Shown here: positions 16,424-25,565 of the stretch, piece by piece
Layout of the letters: every line of letters begins with the position of its first letter
How positions within the stretch are numbered: the first letter of the stretch is position 1
DNA from: Psychrobacter fulvigenes
Lineage (GTDB): Bacteria > Pseudomonadota > Gammaproteobacteria > Pseudomonadales > Moraxellaceae
Reading direction: 5' to 3'
Assembly: GCF_904846155.1 (NCBI RefSeq)
Contig: NZ_CAJGZP010000001.1
Location: forward strand, 62,001-126,000
Length of the DNA stretch: 64,000 bases
Translations under genes and position numbers: made by a program
Notes under the pieces: generated by a model
The model's database searches: none
Seen by the model: only the letters and a program-made list of their open reading frames with translations
Told to the model about the DNA's origin: nothing

Positions 16424-17477
16424 GGTTTGCCCCTTTATCTGTTAGTGAGGCTTTAGCGTTTTTGTTATCCAACGACTGGTGCTCAAGGTTTGCCAGTCTT
16501 CGCAGCCAAGCGACTGCATATGAGCTCATACCGATCAGTAAGGGCGTGAGTATAAAAAACACACCCGCATTCATATCATTAGGGAGCACCTGCACCGCCC
16601 AAAACATGACTACAGTGATGATAGAAAAACAAAGAAAAGTTAGCATCAGCACATCGATTTGCCGCAAATAAAAACGCCAATATATCAACGCGCACCAGCC
16701 TACCCATGACAGCAAGGTGAGAATCGCTGTTAGTGCGTTGATATTGCCAATGACATAAATAATAGCAAAATGAGTGATAGAATAAGTGCTGAGAGCGCCA
16801 ACGACATAAGTACTCCAATGCAAGCGAGCGTTTGCTAGACGGCGCTGGTCAATCAGAGTATCACCATCCAAAAATCTCAACCAGAGAATGAGCATCACTG
16901 TATTTATCAATGCCAATGTAGCAACGCGAATGACATAAGGATAATCGCTGTCAAAAGAGAATGCCGCATCGATATATTGCAAAACAGTAGCATTAATCAG
17001 CCCAAGCCATAGCAGCCATAGCGCAGGGAAGCGCGCGATGACTACCCACGGAGTGATGAGTGCCGCCCAGCCAAAAAACAACTGCCACGTATCCGCGCCC
17101 GTCTGATAGACCTGACCAAATAGCGCCAGCAAGCTGCCAGTAATGACGCTAGCAATGAGTAAAAGTAGCTGTTGGATAAGTTTGAACTTGCGTTTAAAAG
17201 CCAATAACGCATAAGCCGCAATGGTGATGACTAACGCACCTTCGACCAAGGCAAACTTACCCATCTTGCCCATGTTTATCCAGTTATAGGCGATAAAGAA
17301 TACCAGTGCCAGCACCAACGCTACTGCGCCAATGATGAGTAATGCTTTATCAAAAAATGCCAGCCAAGTGCGCTTGCTCGGAAATACTTCTAAGTGCGTC
17401 GCCGCTGTCTCTGCGTGCTCTAGGGGCAGGGTGCCTTGATTGAGCAGTTGCTCGATGGTACGCCGCGATTGGCTCAT
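16416..17477 (-). CDS. DUF2157 multi-pass membrane protein
   Basis: A 353-residue protein with a soluble N-terminus (about 35 residues, including IEQLLNQGTLPLEHA) and about ten membrane segments. It belongs to the DUF2157 family, with the typical FFIAYNWINMGKMGKFALVEG region at about residues 62-82. It is the first gene of the DUF2157-DUF4401-GDYXXLXY operon; a GAGAG site precedes the ATG. The function of the set is unknown. Confidence 0.9.
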   Translation of the reverse strand: MSQSRRTIEQLLNQGTLPLEHAETAATHLEVFPSKRTWLAFFDKALLIIGAVALVLALVFFIAYNWINMGKMGKFALVEGALVITIAAYALLAFKRKFKLIQQLLLLIASVITGSLLALFGQVYQTGADTWQLFFGWAALITPWVVIARFPALWLLWLGLINATVLQYIDAAFSFDSDYPYVIRVATLALINTVMLILWLRFLDGDTLIDQRRLANARLHWSTYVVGALSTYSITHFAIIYVIGNINALTAILTLLSWVGWCALIYWRFYLRQIDVLMLTFLCFSIITVVMFWAVQVLPNDMNAGVFFILTPLLIGMSSYAVAWLRRLANLEHQSLDNKNAKASLTDKGANHD

Positions 17478-17567
17478 AGCGCTCTCTAAATAAAAACCGT
17501 ATGACGTCTATATTAGCTGTTTTTATTTAGCAGGTGTGGAAAAGTGGGGTAAAGATAGGGTGGTAAA

Positions 17568-17822
17568 TTAATAAAACTCAATACGACTGAGCAGATGCTC
17601 TTGGATCAAATAGGCACAGATGTAAGCGCTTGGCCAAGCAACCATAAAGGCAAATTTCCATGAATGAAACAGGGTGATAAAGAAGCCTTCGACAAATCCT
17701 ATATTGATCAGCAGCAATGCCGTCGAGATAATCGTAGACATCATCAGCGCCATTAAAAAGGTGAAAATAAGGCGGTAGTATTTGCGCCGCGTGCGTATTC
17801 TGACGGTAGGAAATTTTGCCAT
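17568..17822 (-). CDS. DUF2798 small membrane protein
   Basis: An 84-residue protein with two membrane segments (about residues 17-38 and 46-70) after a basic N-terminus (RIRTRRKYYR). It matches the DUF2798 family, whose function is unknown. It is 90 bp upstream of the DUF2157 operon on the same strand. Confidence 0.82.
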   Translation of the reverse strand: MAKFPTVRIRTRRKYYRLIFTFLMALMMSTIISTALLLINIGFVEGFFITLFHSWKFAFMVAWPSAYICAYLIQEHLLSRIEFY

Positions 17823-18088
17823 AATGTTATGTTGTCCTGCATGATGAGAGCCACGCTTAAATAATGTTATAAACGTGATGTTGTGAGCTGATAGATTACG
17901 AAGTGAAGCATTACTAATGCTTGGCGGTGACTATGATATCGCGTGATGATGGTGAGGTAAAAGGGTTAGTATCAATCATAACGTTCTCATTATTATATTG
18001 TTATCATTTGGCTTTAATGATTTTCAGTCATCCAAGCATATTGAATAAGCTTCAACGCTATCCAAAAATACATGTATAAGGATAAAAA

Positions 18089-18847
18089 ATGTCTACTGAT
18101 CAAAAAAACTCAGCGCAACGAACCACTAAGCAACGAACATTAGGCATCATCGGCGGTATGAGCTGGGAGAGTACTGAAAGCTATTATCGTCTGATAAATG
18201 AAGGCATCAAAGCAAAATTAGGCGGATTACATTCAGCAGATTTGTTGATTCATAGTTTAGACTTTGCACCGATTGGCGAGCTACAAGCCCAAGGCGATTG
18301 GAAAGAGATGAGCGAGATATTAGCCAATAGCGGCAAGCGTTTACAAGCGGCTGGCGCACAAGGCTTATTAATCGCTACCAATACCATGCATAAAGTTGCA
18401 AATGATGTGAAAGCTGCGACTGGTCTACCGATTATTCATATCGCTGATGCCACGGCTACTGCAATTAAGCGAAAAGGTCTGAGCAAGATAGCGCTACTCG
18501 GTACGCAATTTACGATGACGCAGGACTTTTACAAACAGCGCCTTGTTGATGCTGGCTTGCAAGTTTTAATACCTGAGACAGACGCGCGGGCGGAGGTGCA
18601 TCGGATTATCTATGATGAGCTGTGCCAAGGGCAATTTCTTGATAGCTCACGTCAGTATTATAGCCAGGTGATTCAAGACTTAGCCAATGAAGGAGCAAAA
18701 GGCGTGATATTAGGCTGTACCGAAATTGGACTGCTGATTAAGCAAGAAGACAGTCCAATTCCGGTATTTGATACCACCGCCATTCATGCAGCGGCGGCGG
18801 TAGAGTTTTTATTGGATAATGCAAAGCCTAGTACAAGACAGAATTAG
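18089..18847 (+). CDS. Aspartate/glutamate racemase family protein (YgeA-like)
   Basis: A 252-residue cofactor-independent racemase. The first catalytic position, usually Cys in aspartate racemase, is Thr97 (IATNTMHK), and the second is Cys210 (GCTEIGLL). This Thr/Cys pair is that of E. coli YgeA, a broad-range amino-acid racemase acting on homoserine and other substrates. The start has AAGGAT upstream. The gene stands alone, opposite to its neighbours. Confidence 0.88.
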   Translation: MSTDQKNSAQRTTKQRTLGIIGGMSWESTESYYRLINEGIKAKLGGLHSADLLIHSLDFAPIGELQAQGDWKEMSEILANSGKRLQAAGAQGLLIATNTMHKVANDVKAATGLPIIHIADATATAIKRKGLSKIALLGTQFTMTQDFYKQRLVDAGLQVLIPETDARAEVHRIIYDELCQGQFLDSSRQYYSQVIQDLANEGAKGVILGCTEIGLLIKQEDSPIPVFDTTAIHAAAAVEFLLDNAKPSTRQN

Positions 18848-18940
18848 GTTAGGTGTTCGTAGTAATAGGTAAGTATGATGAATAATTACTCGCCATACCA
18901 AGAGCAAAAGCCGCCAAGCCAAGCTTATACTGACACCAAG

Positions 18941-20509
18941 CTATGATCGCTTATTCTTTCTAATCATACGGTGTCTCTGCAGTCGTCTCTGCAGTCGTCG
19001 ACGCAACCTTGTGATACGGCGTAAAGGCGATAGTTTCCATACAGTGGTCGGTAAAATATCACGAAATGATGCACTGGTGCCTGTATGCGCGCGAAACTCC
19101 TCAGACCTTTGCGCAGCTTCTTCTGCAGGCAGGTTTTTACCCTTGCGCCATCCGCCGTACAGATAGAGTCCCCCTCCCATCACAGCAGTGGCTACCATGC
19201 CCGCTGGAAACGACAGCCAAAGCGCATCGGTTCCGAGTAGGGGATAAAGCCCGAAAGCAAATCCAAGACGCACTGGATACATCGAAATCACCATGACAAT
19301 CAGCGGCCAAATCACATAGCCGTTGGCACGCATGGTGCCGAACAGCACTTGCGCTATCCCAAAAAAGACAAAGCCCCAAGTCGCCATTAACTGAATATGA
19401 CGCCCAATCGGCACCGCTGGGCTGTCACTACTAAGGAAAAGGCTCAAAATAGCCTCATCAAAAATGGTCAGCACCCCAATCATAGCACCAGTTAATATCA
19501 CGTTAAAGATGAGTCCCCAACGGGTGATACCTGCAACTCGGCTCCACTGGTTGGCACCGATGTTCTGTGCGACCATCGCACTGGCTGCAGCGCTTAGCGC
19601 CATAGCAGGCATCTGTACGTATGTCCAAAGCTGCTGGGTTGCGCTATAGGCTGCTGTCGTCTGTACGCCCTCGCGGTTGATCAGTGATAGCATAGTCAAT
19701 GCCGCCGAAGAGATGACAATCATCTGAATGCCCATCGGCAATCCTTTTGAGAACATCGACTTCAGGATTTCTCGGTTTGCGCGCAAAAAATGCAGCTCAG
19801 GCAAGCTAAGTGTCAGCACAGAGCCACGCCAGTATAGGGTAACGACCATGCCGATAAGCGCCAGCGTGTTTGCAACGGCGGTTGCGAATGCCGAGCCAAA
19901 TATACCCCATTCGGGAAAGGGTCCTAAACCCAAAATCAGCGTTGGTGTCAAAACCAGATCAATAACCACTGATATGATGATAAACCAAAGCGGCGTCGTA
20001 GAATCGCCCGTCCCGCGCAGTGCCATCATTAGTAGCGTAAAGGTCAATGTGACGGGCATCGCAACAAAAATCATCCGCAGGTAAGTTAGGGCAAGCCCGA
20101 CCGCACTTGACGGTGTACCAAGCAGATCGAGTAACGTCGGGGCAAATATCCACCCTATTGCCGATACCAATACACTTATTGGAATAATGCTGCCCAGCGC
20201 CGTTCCCATGGTCTTTTTGACCATAGCATCGTCACGGCGACCCATTGCCTGACCAATCAAAATAGTGGCCGCCATGCCGAAACCAAAAACGAAAGAGATC
20301 AAGATAAACATCAAGATGTTACCGTTCGCCGTTGCGGCAAGCGCCTCCTCACCTAAAAATCGGCCCACCCAGACGGCATTGATCGAGCCGTTTAATGACT
20401 GTAGTGCCGATGAACCAAGCGTTGGCAAGGCAAACAGTAGCATTGTTTTGGCAATCGACCCTTCGGTGAGGTCATGCTGTTTACCAGTGGCGGTATTTTT
20501 TTTACTCAA
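18941..20509 (-). CDS. MATE-family efflux transporter with basic C-terminal tail
   Basis: A 522-residue multidrug and toxic compound extrusion protein with twelve predicted membrane segments, an N-terminal TEGSIAKTMLLFALPTLGSSALQSL and conserved VWVGRFLGEEALAA. MATE proteins export cationic drugs in exchange for Na+ or H+. The usual length is about 450-460; the extra C-terminal 60 residues include an arginine-rich stretch (RITRLRRRLQRRLQRHRMIR) of unknown role. Translation probably begins at TTG 20509 with AGGAT upstream, since no ATG lies near. Confidence 0.9.
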   Translation of the reverse strand: MSKKNTATGKQHDLTEGSIAKTMLLFALPTLGSSALQSLNGSINAVWVGRFLGEEALAATANGNILMFILISFVFGFGMAATILIGQAMGRRDDAMVKKTMGTALGSIIPISVLVSAIGWIFAPTLLDLLGTPSSAVGLALTYLRMIFVAMPVTLTFTLLMMALRGTGDSTTPLWFIIISVVIDLVLTPTLILGLGPFPEWGIFGSAFATAVANTLALIGMVVTLYWRGSVLTLSLPELHFLRANREILKSMFSKGLPMGIQMIVISSAALTMLSLINREGVQTTAAYSATQQLWTYVQMPAMALSAAASAMVAQNIGANQWSRVAGITRWGLIFNVILTGAMIGVLTIFDEAILSLFLSSDSPAVPIGRHIQLMATWGFVFFGIAQVLFGTMRANGYVIWPLIVMVISMYPVRLGFAFGLYPLLGTDALWLSFPAGMVATAVMGGGLYLYGGWRKGKNLPAEEAAQRSEEFRAHTGTSASFRDILPTTVWKLSPLRRITRLRRRLQRRLQRHRMIRKNKRS

Positions 20510-20780
20510 TGTTTATCCTTTTGCGCTAGACCGTTCATTTGGGTCTGATTAAACGAAAACGCTTATCATAAACCAGAAAGCGGGTGCCGTCTTTATTAGA
20601 GCTGTAAACCCTGAGTAAGCTCTATAGTTATTTGACTATCGTTTTTTATGTGATTGTCATACTGTTTAGAGACGAGGATAATGGCTATGATTGCTTACAC
20701 TTAAAATAAGCTTATTCTAGGACTATACCTTTCAAGCCATTAACCCTTTTCTATCTACTAACTCTATCAAGGATGCTCTA

Positions 20781-21728
20781 ATGCTCTTAAAACGCTTAGG
20801 CCTAGCCGTTCTGTTCAGTCTTTCTATGGTGGGCTGTACCACTGCGCCCAATAGCCTAGCCGTTGCCACGACGCAAAAACTGATAACGTACGAACGCAAT
20901 AAATCAGATCTTGACGCCAAAGCGTTCACCCTAGCCTCGGGTGAAAAAATGGCTTATTTAGAAAATGACAACTTGGCAGGTGAGCCTTTAATACTCATCC
21001 ACGGCTTTGGCGGTAATAAAGACAACTTTACCCGTATCGCAGATAAACTAGAGGGTTATCATCTGATTATTCCAGACTTGTTAGGTTTTGGGGATTCTAG
21101 CAAGCCGATGTCGGCAGACTATCGCGCTAATGCCCAAGCGCAGCGTTTGCATGAGCTGCTACAAGCCAAAGGTGTGGCATCTGCTATTCATGTCGGCGGC
21201 AACTCGATGGGCGGTAGTATCAGTGTCGCTTATGCCGCCATGTATCCTGAAAGTGTTGAGAGTTTATGGTTACTGGACAGTGCCGGATTTTGGTCAGCTG
21301 GCATACATGAAGCATTTGAAGATGCTACTCCTGACGATAATCCATTGGTAATCGATAGCACCGAGCAGTATTTTGAGCTCTATAAACTGGTGATGTTTGA
21401 CCCGCCTTATATACCTAGAAGTGTGCAAGCAGTCTTTGCACAGGACAGTATAGTCAATCGGGAACTCCATAAAAATATCCTCGAGCAGATCATCGAAGAC
21501 AATGTCGAAGAACGCGCGAAAGTCGTCACAAAATACAATATTCCGACGCTAATCGTTTGGGGCGAAGAGGACAACATCATCAAGCCTGAAACTGCCGAAC
21601 TGATGTCTGAGCTGATGCCGCATGCACAAGTCATTATGATGCCCGGTGTCGGTCATGTGCCGATGATAGAAGCAGTGGAGCAGACGGCGGATGATTATAA
21701 AAATTTTCGGGAGGGGATCAATAGGTAG
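20781..21728 (+). CDS. Alpha/beta-hydrolase lipase, predicted lipoprotein
   Basis: A 315-residue lipase/esterase like the Lip1 group of Psychrobacter and Moraxella. The signal sequence ends SMVGC with Cys19 as likely lipidation site, so it is probably membrane-anchored. Oxyanion motif HGFGG is at 74-78, nucleophile Ser142 in GNSMGG, Asp264 in WGEEDN, and His292 in GVGHVP. All catalytic residues are present. AAGGA precedes the ATG. It is transcribed alone, divergent from the MATE gene. Confidence 0.9.
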   Translation: MLLKRLGLAVLFSLSMVGCTTAPNSLAVATTQKLITYERNKSDLDAKAFTLASGEKMAYLENDNLAGEPLILIHGFGGNKDNFTRIADKLEGYHLIIPDLLGFGDSSKPMSADYRANAQAQRLHELLQAKGVASAIHVGGNSMGGSISVAYAAMYPESVESLWLLDSAGFWSAGIHEAFEDATPDDNPLVIDSTEQYFELYKLVMFDPPYIPRSVQAVFAQDSIVNRELHKNILEQIIEDNVEERAKVVTKYNIPTLIVWGEEDNIIKPETAELMSELMPHAQVIMMPGVGHVPMIEAVEQTADDYKNFREGINR

Positions 21729-21749
21729 TTAAATAGTTGTTTAGGTATA

Positions 21750-21843
21750 GTAGGCTGGGTTTTTAACCCAGTATTTTCCTTGCAAAGCTAAAATTGCAGT
21801 ACGATTTTTTAACGCTTCTCAGGGTTAGAAACCTAGCCTACGC
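21750..21843. repeat. Palindromic intergenic repeat
   Basis: The left arm GTAGGCTGGGTTTTTAACCC and the right arm GGGTTAGAAACCTAGCCTAC are imperfect inverted copies separated by about 50 bp. The unit fills the gap between the lipase and the nitronate monooxygenase genes, which converge. It could act as a terminator or be a small MITE; no second copy was seen in the window. Confidence 0.6.
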
Positions 21844-21851
21844 TAATCAAA

Positions 21852-22898
21852 TTACAAATCCCTTACCAGTCGCTCTAGCAATTCAATCGTGCTTTCTTGT
21901 CTGACCGAGGCGACTCCTTGTCCTGCCCATAAAGACTGATGTTCTGCATCAGAGCCTTTACTAGCATGCGTACGCATAAACTTGGTCATGGCGTTCAATT
22001 GTGGGTAGGGCGGTAGTTCATGAGCACTCTCAAATTGGCCAAAGTCTCGCAGATAATCATTTAATAATCCACGAGCTTGCTTACCTGAAAACAGCCGAGT
22101 TAAGCGCGTCTCAGCACTGCGCTTATCTTGACTGGCATCGAGTAGCGCCTTTTTATAAATGTCATTAATGCCGCATTTATCTGTGGTCAAAAATGCTGTT
22201 CCTAGTTGCGCTAGCTCTGCACCTGCTGTTTGCACAGCTTTAATGGCTTGCCCATTCATGATGCCGCCCGCCGCGATTAACGGAATATCGGTGCAAGCGT
22301 GCGTTTGGCTAATCAGCGTCAATAATCCTAGTGGATCGTTTGCGCTTTGCGGTAACCAGCCGCCGCGATGCCCACCAGCTTCTACTCCTTGCACGCATAC
22401 TGCATCAGCGCCAATCTCTGCCCATGCTTTTGCTTCCAATGGATGATTAGCGGTACCGATGACGCGTGTGCCTAGACTCTGTAAACGCTGAACTTGCTCA
22501 GCGCTAATAATGCCAAAGGTAAAACTCGCCACAGGAACAGGATTGTCATAGAGCACTTGTAGCTGCTCTGCAAAGCTGAGCGCTGGCCGTTCAGGTAACG
22601 CGACTTCTATGTTTTTTTCTTGATAGTACTTATTTAGCCAATTCGGAATGGAGGTATCAAAGGTGTTGGATTCATGCTCAGATAACACCATTAGATTGGT
22701 CATAAAAGGACGATCAGTGAGCGATTTGATGGTATTAATTTGACTGTTCAAAACATCTGGTGCCGTCATGCCAGCACCCAATGAACCCAGTCCACCAAAA
22801 TTACTAACAGCAGCAATCAATTCAGGTGTGGTTGCACCACCCGCCATTGGCGCTTGTACGATAGGGTAAGTTAAACTGAGGGTGTTCAGTAAAGTCAT
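21852..22898 (-). CDS. Nitronate monooxygenase
   Basis: A 348-residue FMN-dependent enzyme of the nitronate monooxygenase/2-nitropropane dioxygenase family, which oxidises toxic nitronates such as propionate-3-nitronate. It has the start YPIVQAPMAGGATTPELIAAVSN and the FMN-binding/catalytic region GVEAGGHRG at about 171-179, then IPLIAAGGIMNG. GGAAG precedes ATG 22898. Confidence 0.9.
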   Translation of the reverse strand: MTLLNTLSLTYPIVQAPMAGGATTPELIAAVSNFGGLGSLGAGMTAPDVLNSQINTIKSLTDRPFMTNLMVLSEHESNTFDTSIPNWLNKYYQEKNIEVALPERPALSFAEQLQVLYDNPVPVASFTFGIISAEQVQRLQSLGTRVIGTANHPLEAKAWAEIGADAVCVQGVEAGGHRGGWLPQSANDPLGLLTLISQTHACTDIPLIAAGGIMNGQAIKAVQTAGAELAQLGTAFLTTDKCGINDIYKKALLDASQDKRSAETRLTRLFSGKQARGLLNDYLRDFGQFESAHELPPYPQLNAMTKFMRTHASKGSDAEHQSLWAGQGVASVRQESTIELLERLVRDL

Positions 22899-23197
22899 GA
22901 CGGGCTTCCTTTTTATTTTATTAGGCGTTTTACATGACTTACTTTAGCAAAGCTGGACGGCTCGCATGTTAGATAATGTGTATTTAGTTTCTGAATAGAA
23001 GGGGTGGGGCTTAACCAGACACTGTGATTAAAATTAATAATTAAATTTCGAGAGATAAAGTTCAAAATATAAAATTTAACGCAAAAAATAGGCCAGCCCC
23101 CAAACCATCAAAACGATGGCTAAGAAAACTGACCTACTTACTTATACAATCTTATTACTGATCTGACTTACTAGCCTTAGCCACTAATCAATAGTTA

Positions 23198-23572
23198 CTA
23201 GGTCAACTGCAACGAGCCTTTTGCACCCATTACCATGTCAATCACATCATCAGCGCTAATGATGGTAAATCGAGGATCAATCTCTGATTCAGCCACACCA
23301 TTATGCTGCATGCATGCGCCGCAGACCAATATTTCTCCACCTTTTTCGATGAAAGCTTCTAATAGTTTGGCAGCAGGCTCAAACGGCGCGCCAATATCGA
23401 TACCGTCTAGCGAGTTTGGTTTGGCAAGATAAACCGCGTCCACCATCAGTATAAGGGCGGCTGAATGACCTTTATCTAACGCTTTAAACGCCATCGTATA
23501 GGCGACGGTAATCTTGTTTGGGTTGCTTGTGTCATCGAATAGCGTTCCGACATAATCTGTAGTTTTAACCAT
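23198..23572 (-). CDS. DsrE-family protein
   Basis: A 124-residue small soluble protein of the DsrE/DsrF-like fold. The segment EKGGEILVCGACMQHNGV holds Cys residues at about 94 and 97, the position of the sulfur-binding cysteine in family members. A role in sulfur handling is inferred by family. It has a GGAG site before the ATG and stands alone. Confidence 0.85.
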   Translation of the reverse strand: MVKTTDYVGTLFDDTSNPNKITVAYTMAFKALDKGHSAALILMVDAVYLAKPNSLDGIDIGAPFEPAAKLLEAFIEKGGEILVCGACMQHNGVAESEIDPRFTIISADDVIDMVMGAKGSLQLT

Positions 23573-23728
23573 GTTATTCTCCTTGTTGGGTTTATCACTG
23601 TTGAGTGAATACTACTTAACTACCTATATTAGCATTTAATATATTTATTTATATAATGTAATGTTATGAAATAGTAGCCCTAAGGTGAGTAGTTGTGACA
23701 GACTGTCAAAAGTATATTTACACAAAAA

Positions 23729-24271
23729 TTAATCTTTTGGCGGCCACGGGCGATCGCCGTCGCTTTCTATCCACTCTGCCACATAGCCTGTCGGCGGCAT
23801 CTTCCAATCAGGTTTGCCCATCGCCTCTAATACTTCCTGAGTATCGACCACGCCCCCTTTACTGGTGACGCCAGTACGTATCAACACCGATGAGCAGGGT
23901 TTTCCCTTCACCCACATGGACTGCTCTACATATATCCAGCGCTCATCAATAGCAGCGATATGAGTCTTCATGGTGACCTTATCAAAGGCACGGATGCGTT
24001 TGCGGTATTGTACCGTGCTGCCTGCGACGACCAATCCCCAACGCTGTTTGAGCAGCTGCTTGCCAAGTCCAGTACGAATGGCAAAATCTGTACGACCCAA
24101 ATCATACAAGGTCAGCACGCGGCCATTATTCATCTCAAGGAAGTTATCAATGTCTGTCAGGCTACAGCGAAACTCAATCTCGCTAGTACCCGTAAAGTCT
24201 AGTTGAGCGCCTGTCGTCTTGCCGACAACTGCTTGAACGATGGCTTTGCCATAACGAAAAAATGGATACAT
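23729..24271 (-). CDS. Hotdog-fold acyl-CoA thioesterase
   Basis: A 180-residue protein of the 4HBT-like thioesterase superfamily (THEM6-like), with the hotdog segments CSLTDIDNFLEMNNGRVLTLYDLGRTDF (about 51-78) and KVTMKTHIAAIDERWIYVEQSMW. It probably hydrolyses acyl-CoA thioesters; the substrate is unknown. Confidence 0.82.
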   Translation of the reverse strand: MYPFFRYGKAIVQAVVGKTTGAQLDFTGTSEIEFRCSLTDIDNFLEMNNGRVLTLYDLGRTDFAIRTGLGKQLLKQRWGLVVAGSTVQYRKRIRAFDKVTMKTHIAAIDERWIYVEQSMWVKGKPCSSVLIRTGVTSKGGVVDTQEVLEAMGKPDWKMPPTGYVAEWIESDGDRPWPPKD

Positions 24272-24360
24272 AAAGTGGTCTCAACCGTTCAAAAAGATAG
24301 TTATGATTTATTCATGGTGACTTGTTAAATAGCCACTTATTAATTGCTACTTATTAATAG

Positions 24361-25437
24361 TTATTTATTCGACTTGACACCAATAGACTGAAAGTAGGCG
24401 CTGACCGTTTCGGGTACCCAATTGATATCGAATTTTTGCGCTTTTGATTGTTTACCGATTGCTTGCTTGGCATCAGGTTGGGTGCTGTCTGAGCGATAAC
24501 GCAGATACCCAATATGCCCACCGTGGTCAGTCTCCAAAATGGTCACACTATCTGAGACGTCATTTGGCGTGGCGGTAAAGCCGATAAAAGGATCGTCTTT
24601 CGCGCTAATTAATAGTAATGGACGGGTCACATTCAATAAGTAAGGTAGGGCAGAAGCGGTGCGATAGTAATCATTGTTAGAGCGATAGCCATGACGCGGC
24701 GCGGTAAAGATATGATCAAAATCACTGATACGCTTGACGGATTTAATAGAGGCAATCTCTTCTTTGGTGATGTCGTTTGCCAAGGCTTTTTTGATAATAG
24801 GGTTGAGCAAATAAGGCGTGTAAATACGGTGGCTTAAAAAGTTGTGCATGGTAATCGCCGCCGAGGACATATCGACGGGTGCAGAGATGACCGCCGCGCC
24901 TTTACATATGGCGTCGTCACCATACTCGCCCATATACTTTGCTAAGGCATTGCCACCAAGTGACACCCCAACTGCGTAAATATTGGCGTATTTTTCACGC
25001 AAGTTTTGTAGCATATGATGCACCTCGCTTGTGTCGCCCGCGTTATAAAACACTTGTCCGTTGGCAGGGATGCCGCCGCAGCTGCGAAAATGCGCCACCA
25101 CAAAGTGCCAACCTTCACTATGCATCTGATACGCCAATGCGCGCGCATAATGACTATCACTACTGCCTTCCATACCATGAAACAGCACGATTAATGGCGT
25201 TTCTTCTAACTGATCTATCTCGGTAGAGGTGCTTACAGGATGTGCATCATAAAAATCATAGGCAATATCGGTTTCATCCAATGAGTCTTTTCTGATGACG
25301 CGTCTATAATTAGGCGTTTTGGGTGCAAAAAACTTGGGCAAGATACTTTGTAGATGCGGATTGGTCAACCAAAACGGCGGTTTGAAGGGAGTAGGAGCGA
25401 ATGGCTTTGCGGTGTTTGAAGGTTTTGAAGTGTGCAT
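24361..25437 (-). CDS. YheT-family alpha/beta hydrolase (copy 1)
   Basis: A 358-residue hydrolase of the YheT family. The family start FKPPFWLTNPHLQSILPKFF is seen, then HGMEGSSDSHYA, the nucleophile elbow GVSLGGNALAKY, acid SAKDDPFIG and histidine DHGGHIGYL. The substrate is unknown; family members act as esterases. A second, clearly homologous copy follows upstream on the same strand. Confidence 0.9.
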   Translation of the reverse strand: MHTSKPSNTAKPFAPTPFKPPFWLTNPHLQSILPKFFAPKTPNYRRVIRKDSLDETDIAYDFYDAHPVSTSTEIDQLEETPLIVLFHGMEGSSDSHYARALAYQMHSEGWHFVVAHFRSCGGIPANGQVFYNAGDTSEVHHMLQNLREKYANIYAVGVSLGGNALAKYMGEYGDDAICKGAAVISAPVDMSSAAITMHNFLSHRIYTPYLLNPIIKKALANDITKEEIASIKSVKRISDFDHIFTAPRHGYRSNNDYYRTASALPYLLNVTRPLLLISAKDDPFIGFTATPNDVSDSVTILETDHGGHIGYLRYRSDSTQPDAKQAIGKQSKAQKFDINWVPETVSAYFQSIGVKSNK

Positions 25438-25565
25438 AGGTCAGTCTTATATAAGTTGTTATCAAAAACAGTGACTTATCATACCGACTGGCAGGGTTAA
25501 AACCAATGATTTTCAGTGAACGCTTGGTTACTAAACAGGGATGGATTGCCGCAAAGAGCAGTTAA

